From UBA2033 sp035345875 (GTDB lineage: Bacteria; Spirochaetota; Leptospiria; Leptospirales; Leptospiraceae), in the NCBI GenBank assembly GCA_035345875.1, contig DAORDH010000010.1, positions 62,001 through 126,000 on the forward strand: 64,000 nt of DNA. Reading direction: 5' to 3'. The notes below the pieces were generated by a model. It was given only the letters and a program-made list of their open reading frames with translations. It did no database searches and was not told the DNA's origin. The position numbers and the translations under genes were made by a program. Shown here one piece after another: positions 51,289 to 60,461 of the stretch. Numbering within the stretch: the first letter of the stretch is position 1; every line of letters starts with the position of its first letter.

Positions 51289-52776
51289 TTGGATCCATTT
51301 TTAAATTTCTATAAGAAAGATTTACTAAGTGGATATTGCACTCAGGAAGGCACCAAAGAATATTTTAATCGGTTGGGTTTAAATGCAACTTCCTATTCTG
51401 AATTAGACAAATTAAAAATTTCTAGAATCGGCTTTGGATCCTATCGCATTTTTAAAGGAAATTCTGTTTTTAACAAAGCATTAGAAGATTCTCTTTTACA
51501 TGGAGTCAATCTGATTGATACATCCACGAATTATGGAGATGGTTCTAGTGAATCGCTTATCGGAGATGTCTTAGAAGAATTAATCGATGGGAAAAAGTTA
51601 AGTCGCTCCGAGGTCTTTGTAGTTTCGAAGATTGGATATATTCAAGGTAGAAATTTAGACATTATTGAAGAGAAAAATTTTTCAGATATTACCTACTATG
51701 ATACAAATTGCTACCATTGTATAAGCCCAGATTTTTTAGAGGATCAATTGGAACGTTCTAGAAAACGATTGGGACTTAATACGATAGATGCCATACTACT
51801 TCATAATCCAGAATATTTTTTAATGGATAGAGAAAAACACAATGTAGAAAAAGACAAGGCAATAGAAGAATATTATTTAAGAATAGAAAGAGCCTTTGAA
51901 TTTCTAGAAGAGGCGAGACAAAAAGGCGTTATTCGCTATTATGGAATCTCTAGTAATACATTTCCTGTTGGTGAAAAAGAATACACGCATACTTCTTTAA
52001 ATAAAGTTTTAGAAATAGTTGAATCTGTTCGAATTAAAAAGAATCTATCGAATTCAGGGTTTAGAATTATACAATTTCCAGCTAATCTTTATGAAATGAA
52101 TTTTGCCTTTGAAAAAAATAATTCTGGTAAGACAATTTTAGAAATTGCTAAAGAGAAAAATCTATTTACACTCATCAACCGACCATTAAACGCGATTGCT
52201 AAAAGTCAAAGAATGGATCGCCTTGCAATTCGAAGTGATATAAATATCAATCAAATTGAAAATAAATTTGAGGAGTATAAAAAGAATCTAAAATATTTCC
52301 AAGAGAATATGTTTTCTAAACTAGAAATAGAAGAAGAATTCACTTTTCTTTCTATACTAGAAAATTACAAAAATCAATTTCAAAATGTGGAACACTTTAG
52401 GCAATCATTGAATTATAATATACTTCCGCATATCAGAGGCTTTTTGAATAGAGTAGAAAAACTAGACAGAGAAAAAAAGTTTTACAAAGACTATGTAAAT
52501 CTATTGAATCAGGGAATCCAAGTATTTGAAGTATATTTGGAAGCCTGCCAAAATGAGAAAATAAAGCCTTTATACGAAAGGGTAAAAAATTTATATTCTG
52601 AATTTAAAGATAAGACTTTATCGCAAATATCGGTATATAGTTTATTGCAATTCAATGGAGTGAATTCAGTTCTAGTCGGAATGAGAAGAACTGAATATGT
52701 AAATGATATTTTACCAATTCTGTCTTATCCATCCATTTCTATAGAGGAGAAAAAATTTCAAAATCTTGAAGTTTGA
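51289..52776 (+). CDS. Aldo/keto reductase family protein
   Basis: The product has 495 residues if started at the TTG at 51289, which follows GGAG and overlaps the ispD stop region; an upstream TTG (51256) is in frame. The TIM-barrel AKR pattern is present: RIGFGSYRIFKG, NLIDTSTNYGDGSSE (Asp and Tyr of the tetrad) and the YYGISSNT strand. After about residue 300 a long helical region (about 120 residues) is unlike standard 320-residue AKRs, and the family motif returns at the end (SVLVGMRRTEYVND). The substrate is unknown. The last gene of the run, DUF309, overlaps by 11 bp. Confidence 0.75.
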   Translation: MDPFLNFYKKDLLSGYCTQEGTKEYFNRLGLNATSYSELDKLKISRIGFGSYRIFKGNSVFNKALEDSLLHGVNLIDTSTNYGDGSSESLIGDVLEELIDGKKLSRSEVFVVSKIGYIQGRNLDIIEEKNFSDITYYDTNCYHCISPDFLEDQLERSRKRLGLNTIDAILLHNPEYFLMDREKHNVEKDKAIEEYYLRIERAFEFLEEARQKGVIRYYGISSNTFPVGEKEYTHTSLNKVLEIVESVRIKKNLSNSGFRIIQFPANLYEMNFAFEKNNSGKTILEIAKEKNLFTLINRPLNAIAKSQRMDRLAIRSDININQIENKFEEYKKNLKYFQENMFSKLEIEEEFTFLSILENYKNQFQNVEHFRQSLNYNILPHIRGFLNRVEKLDREKKFYKDYVNLLNQGIQVFEVYLEACQNEKIKPLYERVKNLYSEFKDKTLSQISVYSLLQFNGVNSVLVGMRRTEYVNDILPILSYPSISIEEKKFQNLEV

Positions 52777-53212
52777 TCCAGAAGTAAATCCAATTTTAGA
52801 TGCGATAGCTGCAAAAGAAGATCCTGATAGCACTCGCGAATATGCGTTTGAGAAGGCTCTAGAGTTTTATAAAAAAAATAAATTTTTTGAAGCACATGAG
52901 ATATTTGAATTTCAATGGAAAAAAGAATTCGGTGTTCAAAAATTATATCTACAAGCTTTGATTCAGATTTCTGTTTCAATGAATAAGGTTTTTGTGAATG
53001 TAAACTTAGTAGGGGCTGAATCACAAGCAAAACTTGCGAGAGAAAAACTCTTAAAGGTTTTAAATTCTCCGATTTCTAAGGAGGCAACTGAATATATAAA
53101 AAACATACTTGAATCCTTAGATGAATGGATCGATTGGATTCAAAAAAAGGAAAGTCTTAATAGTAAGAAGCCAGAAATTATTTCACTCGAGAAGATATTA
53201 GTGTTAATTTAA
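52766..53212 (+). CDS. DUF309 family protein
   Basis: The 148-residue helical product starts at a TTG (52766) overlapping the AKR stop by 11 bp. The family pattern is visible: ALEFYKKNKFFEAHEIFEF, then a Trp and a conserved LQALIQIS helix. DUF309 proteins are small helical bundles of unknown function. It ends the four-gene run, 8 bp before the convergent hybrid kinase gene. Confidence 0.75.
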   Translation: MKFDPEVNPILDAIAAKEDPDSTREYAFEKALEFYKKNKFFEAHEIFEFQWKKEFGVQKLYLQALIQISVSMNKVFVNVNLVGAESQAKLAREKLLKVLNSPISKEATEYIKNILESLDEWIDWIQKKESLNSKKPEIISLEKILVLI

Positions 53213-53220
53213 ATCAAAAT

Positions 53221-55641
53221 CTATTTCGTTTCCAGTTCATCTAAAATATTTTTAATATCTTCAATCAATATAGGTTTTGTGAGATAATGATACATACCAG
53301 CTGCTAAATATTTTTCTTTATCTCCTTTTATAGCGTTAGCCGTTACGGCAATGATATAAGGTTTTTTGTCAACGAGTGGGTCATGCATAATTGTTTTCGT
53401 TGCATCAATCCCATCCATTTCGGGCATTTGAATATCCATGAAAATGATATCAAAAGATTTTTCTCTGACGATTTGAGTCGCTTCTAAACCATTGTTTACA
53501 AAAACGGGAGTATATCCTAGTTTAGATAAAACTAAATCGATTAATTTTTGATTGGTTGAGTCGTCTTCTGCGACGAGTATTTTTAAATTTCTTGGCATTG
53601 GTTTTTCTTTTGTAAAAGTTTTGTCATCAATAGATTCCATTTTATGAAAACTTTTTTTGAGTGGAATTTTGATTGTGAATTTTGATCCAACTTTTTCTTC
53701 ACTTTCAATATAAAGTTTACCATCCATGACTTGAATTAATTTTTGTGAAATCGCAAGACCTAGTCCTGTTCCTCCATACTTTCTTGTGCTAGAAGTATTT
53801 GCTTGCATAAAACGCTGAAAGAGTAGATGTTGTTTGTCTTTAGGTATCCCGATTCCTGTGTCGTTTATTTGGATTGAGATTAGATCGCTATCTAAAGTTT
53901 CACTGATTTTTTTTGCAATAATTTCTACCTTACCTTTTTCAGTAAATTTAACTGCATTGCTAATTAAATTTGCAAGAATCTGTTTTAGCCTTGTTGAATC
54001 TCCCATAACGTTTTCAGAAAAATCTTCATATATGAATAAGTGAATACCAATGCCTTTTTTTTTGGCTTGAACTAAAAACAATTGAACAGTGTCTTTAATT
54101 GCCTCTCGTATATTAAACGGTTGAGAGACTAATTCTAATTTTCCCGATTCGATTTTTGAATAATCTAAAATATCGTTTAGCAAAACTAGTAGACTTTGAC
54201 TGCTATTTTTTAAAGTTACAACATAGTCTTTTTGGTCATCTGATAGGTTACTATCTAATAAAATTTCTGTCATCCCGATAATTCCATTCATAGGTGTTCT
54301 AATTTCATGACTCATATTCGCAAGAAAATCTTTTTGAGCTTGGTTGGCTTTTTCTGCTTCTTCTTTTGCTTGATTGAGTTCATGAGTTCTTATTTTAACT
54401 TTTTCCTCTAGCTCGCGGGTAACGGTATCTTTCAATTTTTCTTTTTCAATAAATGCAGATAGAAATCGTTTTGAAAGTAAGATTGATTGAAATAAGATAA
54501 AGGAAAGTATCCCGAAAGGACCGAGTTCTTCCCCTCGATAGATTTCATTCATATATAAAAGATCATTTGCAACTACTGTAAGTAAAATAATCGTTCCTGT
54601 AAAAAAAAGATAAGAACCCTCTCTTTCTTGATTGACTGCTTTTATAATAACCCAGAAGCCAAAAGCAAATTCAAGGGAACCGACAATTTGAGATGGTATT
54701 GCGGTTCTACTATAAAACTCAGGAGAAAAAATTAAAAGAGATGTGAAAAGTGCCGCAATAGAATAGAATAAACGTATGAAAATTGGACTTGTGATTCCAG
54801 GGTAGATTTTACAAATAAAATGAATTCCTAAAGGTATGGCAAAAAACCAACTGAAAAATTCGAGCCTAGAATAAAAACCATAGGGAAGGTCAGGAAAAAT
54901 TTCTGCAATTAATCGATAGCCGCAAGAGATAAGTCTTACTAAGACGACAAAGCAAAATAAGCTAAAAATAACAGAGGAAGTATCAATTCTGTAGAATAGA
55001 TAAATTCCTAGGTGATATAGAACCGTAATAAAAATTACACCAGCTAAAAAAATTTCCATATCTCGTTTGAAATTAATATATTTGGTAATTCCTTCGTGGG
55101 TTCCTAGTATAATAGGATTCCACATTCCACCTTTACGATAGTGATAATTTGAAATTTGGACTACAATGTCTAAATGGTCATTATACTTTGGTAGATAGAG
55201 TGTGAGTGGAACTGTTCTGGGCATTGATGAGTAGTAATCTTTTCCTACTTTGCCCGACTCTTTTATGATTTCGTTATTTACGATTACTTTGAAGGCTGTT
55301 CCTTGTTCCTTCATTGTAATTGCCAAGGGTGGAGCGTTAGGTGGCAGTTTTATTCTAACTTTAAATGTTCCATAGCCTTTACCATCTATTTCTGTGCCTT
55401 TCCAGTTAAAACCATTCCAAGAATGAGGAACATTAATATAAATACTATTTTCATCTTTTTCGAAATTAGTATTTAGTTCATTCCAATTGAAAACAAAGTC
55501 TCCATCCAATTTATAAACAATACTAGATTGAAAAGAAATATCAGAAGCATCAATTTCTCCTCTAACCGCCGATTGCTTAAATAAGCGGGGATTGCAAGAA
55601 ATCAGAAAAAAGAATACTAGTATGAAGAAAAAATATCTCAC
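53221..55641 (-). CDS. 7TMR-DISM hybrid sensor histidine kinase
   Basis: The 806-residue product has a lipoprotein-like signal peptide (FLISCNP, Cys16), a beta jelly-roll extracytoplasmic domain of the 7TMR-DISMED/glycoside hydrolase-like type (about 45-180), seven membrane helices (about 185-395) and a short coiled coil. Then come HisKA (His near 443, NMSHEIRTPMNG), HATPase_c (GTGLGLAIS), and a C-terminal receiver (Asp in IIFMDIQMPEMDG, Lys in YLTKP). Such proteins bind sugars or other ligands outside and relay phosphate to a response regulator. It overlaps the upstream PPK2 gene by 4 bp, so it is the last gene of the amylase-PPK2-PPK2 operon. Confidence 0.87.
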   Translation of the reverse strand: MRYFFFILVFFFLISCNPRLFKQSAVRGEIDASDISFQSSIVYKLDGDFVFNWNELNTNFEKDENSIYINVPHSWNGFNWKGTEIDGKGYGTFKVRIKLPPNAPPLAITMKEQGTAFKVIVNNEIIKESGKVGKDYYSSMPRTVPLTLYLPKYNDHLDIVVQISNYHYRKGGMWNPIILGTHEGITKYINFKRDMEIFLAGVIFITVLYHLGIYLFYRIDTSSVIFSLFCFVVLVRLISCGYRLIAEIFPDLPYGFYSRLEFFSWFFAIPLGIHFICKIYPGITSPIFIRLFYSIAALFTSLLIFSPEFYSRTAIPSQIVGSLEFAFGFWVIIKAVNQEREGSYLFFTGTIILLTVVANDLLYMNEIYRGEELGPFGILSFILFQSILLSKRFLSAFIEKEKLKDTVTRELEEKVKIRTHELNQAKEEAEKANQAQKDFLANMSHEIRTPMNGIIGMTEILLDSNLSDDQKDYVVTLKNSSQSLLVLLNDILDYSKIESGKLELVSQPFNIREAIKDTVQLFLVQAKKKGIGIHLFIYEDFSENVMGDSTRLKQILANLISNAVKFTEKGKVEIIAKKISETLDSDLISIQINDTGIGIPKDKQHLLFQRFMQANTSSTRKYGGTGLGLAISQKLIQVMDGKLYIESEEKVGSKFTIKIPLKKSFHKMESIDDKTFTKEKPMPRNLKILVAEDDSTNQKLIDLVLSKLGYTPVFVNNGLEATQIVREKSFDIIFMDIQMPEMDGIDATKTIMHDPLVDKKPYIIAVTANAIKGDKEKYLAAGMYHYLTKPILIEDIKNILDELETK

Positions 55642-56378
55642 GAAAACTTAGATGGTATGTTTAATTCACTTTCTAAACGATCACAGAATAATCTAAGCAC
55701 TTCCGTTCTTGCATAGTATTTATCATTTGCTGGAATAATATACCAAGGAGCGTTAGGCTTATGTGTTCTTGTGAATGCCTCTTCTGCTGCTGCCTCATAC
55801 AATGACCATTTGTCTCTATTTCTCCAATCTTCTTCGGTTAACTTCCATCTCTTTAAAGGGTCATCTTGTCTTGCATTGAAACGTTTTAATTGTTCGTCTG
55901 GAGAAACATGGAGCCAATATTTTATAATAATACTTCCTGCATCCGTTAAATCCTCTTCAAAATTTACAATTTCCCCGTAAGCTCTTTGCCAATCCTCTTC
56001 TTTTGTAAAACCTTCAACTCTCTCGACTAAAACTCTGCCATACCATGAGCGATCAAAGATTCCAATGTTTCCATGAGAGGGTAGTTTAGTCCAAAATCTC
56101 CATAGATAATGGTGATTCCTTTCCACTTCATTTGGCGCAGCAATCGAAGTTACTGTGTAAAGTCTTGGATCTATCCTAGACGTTAGTCTTCTGATAGCGC
56201 CGCCTTTTCCTGCTGCATCCCATCCTTCAAAAACTAATACTATAGATCTTTTCTTTTTGTGGCTGTAATGAGAAAAGAGTCTGGCTTTTTCCTGCAATTC
56301 ATCGATGATTTTTTTATATTCCTTATTGCCTAGAGATTCGCCGAAAGTAATATCTTTAAATTTTAATGCGTTAGTCAT
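55638..56378 (-). CDS. PPK2-family polyphosphate kinase (canonical half)
   Basis: The 246-residue product is a PPK2-type P-loop kinase: Walker A GWDAAGKGG (52-60), FDRSWYGRV (108-116), and a late lid motif. It transfers phosphate between polyphosphate and nucleotides. All residues expected for activity are present. Its start codon overlaps the upstream PPK2 gene stop by 1 bp (TAATG). In two-domain polyphosphate:AMP phosphotransferases (PAP, class II) the canonical domain is the C-terminal one, as here if the two genes are read together. Confidence 0.88.
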   Translation of the reverse strand: MTNALKFKDITFGESLGNKEYKKIIDELQEKARLFSHYSHKKKRSIVLVFEGWDAAGKGGAIRRLTSRIDPRLYTVTSIAAPNEVERNHHYLWRFWTKLPSHGNIGIFDRSWYGRVLVERVEGFTKEEDWQRAYGEIVNFEEDLTDAGSIIIKYWLHVSPDEQLKRFNARQDDPLKRWKLTEEDWRNRDKWSLYEAAAEEAFTRTHKPNAPWYIIPANDKYYARTEVLRLFCDRLESELNIPSKFS

Positions 56379-57139
56379 TAGATTGCCTGCTGTTCTTGTG
56401 ATTTTAGGATTTGGAGCATATCCCTAGAATCAATTTTTAATTTTTCTTCTAAGTTGCGAATGATTGATTCCATGACAGAGATTCTACAATAGTATTTGTT
56501 TTTTGCAGAAACAACATTCCATGGACAGATTGTTGAGTCTGTTTTATTTATGTATTCTTCAAATAATTTTTCGTAGTCATCGTAGTTTTCAAGTTCTTCC
56601 CAATCACTGTCAGATACCATCCATTTCTTTCCTTCTTCTATCGCTTTTTTGAAACGCTTTTTTTGTTCTTTTTCGGAGATATTTAAGAAGTATTTTAAAA
56701 TAATATATCGATCATTCAAAAGAGTCTCTTCAAAATTTAAAATCGATTTGAAAGCATCTTTGTATTCCGATTTACTGATATTTTTTTTCTGTTTCTCATA
56801 GCTTACTCTTGAATACCAAGATCCATCAAAAATAGATGTTTCCCCATACAAAGGGAGTCGATTCCAATATTCATATAAAAAATGGTGAGTGTTGTGTTTT
56901 GGATCAGAATTTTCTAGAGAATAAACTCTGATCCTGCGAGGATCAAGTCGAGTCGTTATACTCTTTAGTAAATCTCCTTTGCCTGATCCTGCCCAGCCTT
57001 CTAGTATGAGAATAGTGGCAAATCGTTGTTTGCTAGCTTCGCTGAATAAAATATAAAGCCTTTCTTGTAAGTCCTTCTCTACTAAATCGTATGCAGATTT
57101 TTCGAGGGTAGGTGAATTTTCAAAATCTTTTAGATGCAT
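56378..57139 (-). CDS. PPK2-family polyphosphate kinase (divergent half)
   Basis: The 253-residue PPK2-fold product has Walker A GWAGSGKGD (48-56), but the second motif is FDGSWYSRV (104-112), with Gly in place of the conserved Arg. It has low identity to the gene that follows. The layout suggests the N-terminal half of a PAP protein that has been split into two genes (253 plus 246 residues, close to 500 in fused PAP). It may still bind polyphosphate or AMP. It lies 44 bp after the alpha-amylase gene. Confidence 0.8.
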   Translation of the reverse strand: MHLKDFENSPTLEKSAYDLVEKDLQERLYILFSEASKQRFATILILEGWAGSGKGDLLKSITTRLDPRRIRVYSLENSDPKHNTHHFLYEYWNRLPLYGETSIFDGSWYSRVSYEKQKKNISKSEYKDAFKSILNFEETLLNDRYIILKYFLNISEKEQKKRFKKAIEEGKKWMVSDSDWEELENYDDYEKLFEEYINKTDSTICPWNVVSAKNKYYCRISVMESIIRNLEEKLKIDSRDMLQILKSQEQQAI

Positions 57140-57183
57140 GATATCCCTATTTAAAAAAAATATTTTATTTTGAAAACAGTTTT

Positions 57184-58425
57184 TTATTTATTTCGGATCC
57201 ATACTGTCCATTCACCCGGTTTTTCGTATCCAACTTTCCAATCTGAACCAGGATTTTGAAAATAGGATCCAATCGATAGAGCAAGCGATTCTTCTCCGTA
57301 TTCATTTAAGAAGATTCCTGCGAATCCCGAATATTTATCGGTTAGATCAATCCAATCTGATTTAGAAATGATTCCTGCTTTTTTACGGAGGGATATTAAA
57401 TGTTTCATTTCTTCTTTGAGTCCCCAATCGAAGCAATCAGGCCAGTATACACATGGTGTTCCAGGAGCCGTTAGTATAAATGCATAGGCAGATGATTTGA
57501 ACTGTGGAGGACAGGGCCAACATTCTTGTCCCCAGCCATTTGCAGAACTAAATGGAGATGCTCCCATATCATGGTTGTCTACAAACGTTACTACGGAAGA
57601 TCTTTCATCTGGGTTTTTACGAAGATTTAAACCATATTTCAGATTGGCTGGATTTGCTGATTGGATTTCTCTCTTAAGACAAATATCAAAAGCACAACCA
57701 TTCGAATCTCTTGCCCAACCTAAGATTCTATCTGCTTCATTGGTCCCGTATTTTTGGATCATAGGATCATTTTTTAAATAGGGGGAGCTTTGCCAGTATT
57801 CTCCAACGGAAAAATATTCTTCTCCTTTTGTGCGTTTAATCCAACTCACAACGTCTTCCACTGCATAACCCCAAACATAATCCCATCTCCAACCATCAAC
57901 ACCGCAGTCTTGCATGAGTTCATCCATGGCAGAAACAAACCGATTATTTACTTTGGGATTGTCTAATGCAAGGTCATATTTACCATCCATAAAAGTTCCA
58001 CCGGTATCGCGCCTACCGATACTCCAATGCTCTCCCGGATGTTCCCATATATCCTCTTGCATTCTAGTTCCATCGCGATGATTCGTCACTAAGTCTACAA
58101 TTACTTTTAATCCGAGAGAATGAAGCTTTGTAATCAGTGCAGTTAATTCTTGTTTGCTCCCATATCTTGAATTTAAATTGAAATCTCGCCAGAAATATCC
58201 TTCGCCACCTCCGTGTTTGCCATTCGCCTCCCAAATAGAATCATCAATCCATGGAGGAGGGAGGTAAACCATTGTAAACCCCATATCCGCAATTTCATCT
58301 GCCATGTTTGTTAAAACCTGATACCAAGAATCGTGTCTCCAATCCATAGTGCCGGTTCCTTTTGTTTTTACTAAATTCCAATGAAATGCTTGTAATATGA
58401 TATCTTTTCCGTTTCCTCTTGGCAT
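57184..58425 (-). CDS. Alpha-amylase (GH13), cytoplasmic
   Basis: The 413-residue alpha-amylase has no signal peptide, so it acts in the cytoplasm on glycogen or maltodextrin. The four conserved regions are present: VDLVTNHRDG; nucleophile Asp182 (GWRWDYVWG); acid/base Glu209 (SVGEYW); and Asp286 (FVDNHD). The pattern is like the maltotetraose-forming and plant alpha-amylases. It leads the minus-strand run with the two PPK2 genes and the hybrid kinase. TTCTCCTG on the plus strand (AGGAGAA on the minus) is its ribosome binding site. Confidence 0.92.
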   Translation of the reverse strand: MPRGNGKDIILQAFHWNLVKTKGTGTMDWRHDSWYQVLTNMADEIADMGFTMVYLPPPWIDDSIWEANGKHGGGEGYFWRDFNLNSRYGSKQELTALITKLHSLGLKVIVDLVTNHRDGTRMQEDIWEHPGEHWSIGRRDTGGTFMDGKYDLALDNPKVNNRFVSAMDELMQDCGVDGWRWDYVWGYAVEDVVSWIKRTKGEEYFSVGEYWQSSPYLKNDPMIQKYGTNEADRILGWARDSNGCAFDICLKREIQSANPANLKYGLNLRKNPDERSSVVTFVDNHDMGASPFSSANGWGQECWPCPPQFKSSAYAFILTAPGTPCVYWPDCFDWGLKEEMKHLISLRKKAGIISKSDWIDLTDKYSGFAGIFLNEYGEESLALSIGSYFQNPGSDWKVGYEKPGEWTVWIRNK

Positions 58426-58772
58426 GATCTTCTCCTGCCCTTAGTTTATAAATTGGTTAAGGTTTGTAAAGAGGAAATAGTTATTTTTTGCAGAATTGGT
58501 TTTCTATAGCAAAATACAAAACAATTTTCATCCAAAAAATTATTATGATTAGGATCTTTTAAAAATGCACATTGAAAAAAGAAAGAGTCAGAAGTGTTTA
58601 GAACAAATACTTTTTTAAATGAGAGTATTCTTTCGGCAGATAATTTAAGTTTGAGTTTATTAGAATTTTATTTAGTTTTCAATTCAGAGTTGGGAGGTCT
58701 GTAGGTTTGCTACTAATGAGAGTAGGAATTCTATTGATAAAAGAAAGATTCGATTGAAAGTCTTAAAAATAA
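58426..58772. other. Intergenic region upstream of the amylase operon
   Basis: No ORF of note is seen in this AT-rich 347-bp gap between the amylase start (58425) and the terminator of the next minus-strand gene. It must hold the amylase promoter, but no clear -35/-10 pair could be chosen by eye. A T-rich stretch near 58505 is not distinctive. Confidence 0.3.
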
Positions 58773-58802
58773 AATGGAGCTTCTTAAAAAAAGCTCCATT
58801 TA
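58773..58802 (-). terminator. Terminator of the small lipoprotein gene
   Basis: An 11-bp stem has arms AAATGGAGCTT (58773-58783) and AAGCTCCATTT (58792-58802). On the minus strand it follows the stop codon directly and is followed by TATTTTTAAG. Confidence 0.8.
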
Positions 58803-58809
58803 GGAATTT

Positions 58810-59199
58810 TTATTTTCCTATATCTTTAACAGCTAATTCTAATGATTTTAGTAAACCAGAATCATTTTTTACTTTATCAAGAGCATTTGTAAACGCTTGT
58901 TCTGCTGCAGTTGGTGTTAGAGAACAAGAGAGGTTGCTACAAGTAGAGCTAGAAGAGCAATATGAAGATGCTGTACATGTGTATGGAATTGAAGAAGTAC
59001 AGCCACCAGATGTTCCTGCAAAATAGCATGTAGTTCTGCTAGAACCAGAAGATGAAGAAGTTGCAGAACTTCTAGAAGATGCTAGTAATAACAATAGAAC
59101 GAGCAAGTTGTTATTATCTTTTTCTTCCTTATCTGCTTTAGAAGTACCGCATCCAGCACTAAAAAGCATCCCAAATACTAACGTGATTAAACAAATCAC
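58810..59199 (-). CDS. Small Ser/Cys-rich lipoprotein with frame-shifted start
   Basis: The product is a lipoprotein whose signal peptide includes LVFGMLFSAGCG; the mature part is Ser-rich with many Cys (CYFAGTSGGC, CTASSYCSSSSTCSNLSC). The ORF begins at a GTG (59199). The better start is an ATG at 59219 with an AGGAG site, but its frame hits a stop after MKKNLYQ. One extra A in the eight-A run after this ATG would restore MKKKFISVICLITLVF and a perfect signal peptide. Either the tract length varies (phase variation) or there is an error in the sequence; see the findings. The function is unknown. Confidence 0.7.
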   Translation of the reverse strand: MICLITLVFGMLFSAGCGTSKADKEEKDNNNLLVLLLLLASSRSSATSSSSGSSRTTCYFAGTSGGCTSSIPYTCTASSYCSSSSTCSNLSCSLTPTAAEQAFTNALDKVKNDSGLLKSLELAVKDIGK

Positions 59200-59208
59200 T
59201 GATATAAA

Positions 59209-59219
59209 TTTTTTTTCAT
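59209..59219 (-). other. Poly-A tract (8 A) right after the probable start codon
   Basis: On the minus strand ATG is followed by eight A. With nine A the frame would run into the lipoprotein ORF. It is a candidate for slipped-strand control or a homopolymer error. Confidence 0.6.
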
Positions 59220-59447
59220 AGTTAATTTACTCCTATAGGCATACACACTCAATTCTGATTATTTTGTAAATATTTTTTTAGTTTCCGTTAAAGAAATCAA
59301 GACTACCTAGAATTAAGTAATTTATATTATAAATAAAATTTTTATAACAAGAATATAGATAGAGTAAACAGTAGTCAAATTTTTCCAGATGATCGTTTCA
59401 TCTCTTTCGAAAACAGAGAACAAGAGAGGATCTTTAGGATGGAACAA

Positions 59448-59481
59448 AAAGAGACTGATTTTTCTGAAACCAAGTCTCTTT
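59448..59481 (-). terminator. Terminator of the Ser-rich lipoprotein gene
   Basis: Arms AAAGAGACT (59448-59456) and AGTCTCTTT (59473-59481) form a 9-bp stem with a 16-nt loop. On the minus strand the stem, 15 bp after the stop codon, is followed by TTGTTCC with T-rich start. Confidence 0.65.
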
Positions 59482-59495
59482 CGTATAATTTCTTT

Positions 59496-60461
59496 TTATT
59501 GGAAAATTATATTTGTGCTACCGCCATCGATTGAATTGCAATCTGTAGATCCTTGACCTGTACTAACCGCGGCTCCAATTCCAGTTCCTGCGCTATAGTA
59601 GTTTCTAACAACAAGTCCGTGTCCATTGCTGAAAATTGAATTGAAGGCATAGAGGCATCGACCACTGACCGTAGGTGTTGCCGCTGCATTTACAGTTGCA
59701 CAAGAGCTAGTTGCATTGTATGTACCACCATTGCAAGCTCCGGATACATAAGTTGAACCACTCGAAAAGTCGTAGCAACTACTTGCAGTTCCATTACTAA
59801 AGAAATTGCAACTTCCACCACCCGATACAGAACTCGGAGTATTTGCTACTTGAACTTTAAACCCGCCTCCAAATGTTCCAGATAGATAATAGCTAGCAGC
59901 TCTAATTCTGTAAGTGCCTGCTGTTGTGAAATTGTAAAGAACTCTTTCTCTTAATCCAGATAAAGTGGAATCTATGGATGAATTGACAGAGGTTCTTCCA
60001 GTAGAATCGTAAATTTGCAAAACACTATCAAGGGTGCTAGTTGTTGGAAACATGGTAATTAGATAATTTCCAGGTGTAGAAATAGTCAGCGTATAATCAA
60101 CGATAGGCGCAGAGGAAGAGATTGTGCCACTAGATGCAGTTCCGTTGATTGTTATAGTTCCGCTACTTGCCGGAATGGTTGTGCATTTAGAGGTCGTAGT
60201 GGTTTGGTTCAAATTATATCCACTTACACAAACGGTTGAACTATTGCAGTCAGAATTAGTTGTGCAGGATGATCCGTCGGTTCCAGTTCCAGTTCCTGTT
60301 CCGGATCCAGAAGAAGAGGAACTTTTACTTAGTGCTGACAGAATCAGTAGATTTTTTGTTGTATCATCTTTTTTCTCATTACTACTTGGGCAATTGATCA
60401 AGAGTGCAGCAAGAATTGAAAATATGGGTAGGGTGTAATTGATGTTAGCTTTTTGTTTCAT
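59496..60461 (-). CDS. Lipoprotein with Ser/Thr-rich linker and PPC-like domain
   Basis: The 321-residue product has a signal peptide with lipobox LINC (Cys24), a Gly-Thr repeat linker (about 53-62) and a Cys-rich segment (SSCTTNSDCNSSTVC). Then comes a domain like the bacterial pre-peptidase C-terminal (PPC) fold (about 113-220; VDYTLTISTPGNYLITMF, LQIYDSTGR). The C-terminal third is Cys/Ser/Gly-rich and not recognised. It resembles the small lipoprotein gene downstream in its Ser/Cys composition. It likely lies at the cell surface; the role is unknown. Confidence 0.72.
   Translation of the reverse strand: MKQKANINYTLPIFSILAALLINCPSSNEKKDDTTKNLLILSALSKSSSSSGSGTGTGTGTDGSSCTTNSDCNSSTVCVSGYNLNQTTTTSKCTTIPASSGTITINGTASSGTISSSAPIVDYTLTISTPGNYLITMFPTTSTLDSVLQIYDSTGRTSVNSSIDSTLSGLRERVLYNFTTAGTYRIRAASYYLSGTFGGGFKVQVANTPSSVSGGGSCNFFSNGTASSCYDFSSGSTYVSGACNGGTYNATSSCATVNAAATPTVSGRCLYAFNSIFSNGHGLVVRNYYSAGTGIGAAVSTGQGSTDCNSIDGGSTNIIFQ

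Noticed and set aside
60124..60438. Plus-strand ORF with VPVPVPVPDPEEEE
   Set aside because: Low-complexity shadow of the Gly-Thr/Ser linker of the lipoprotein gene.
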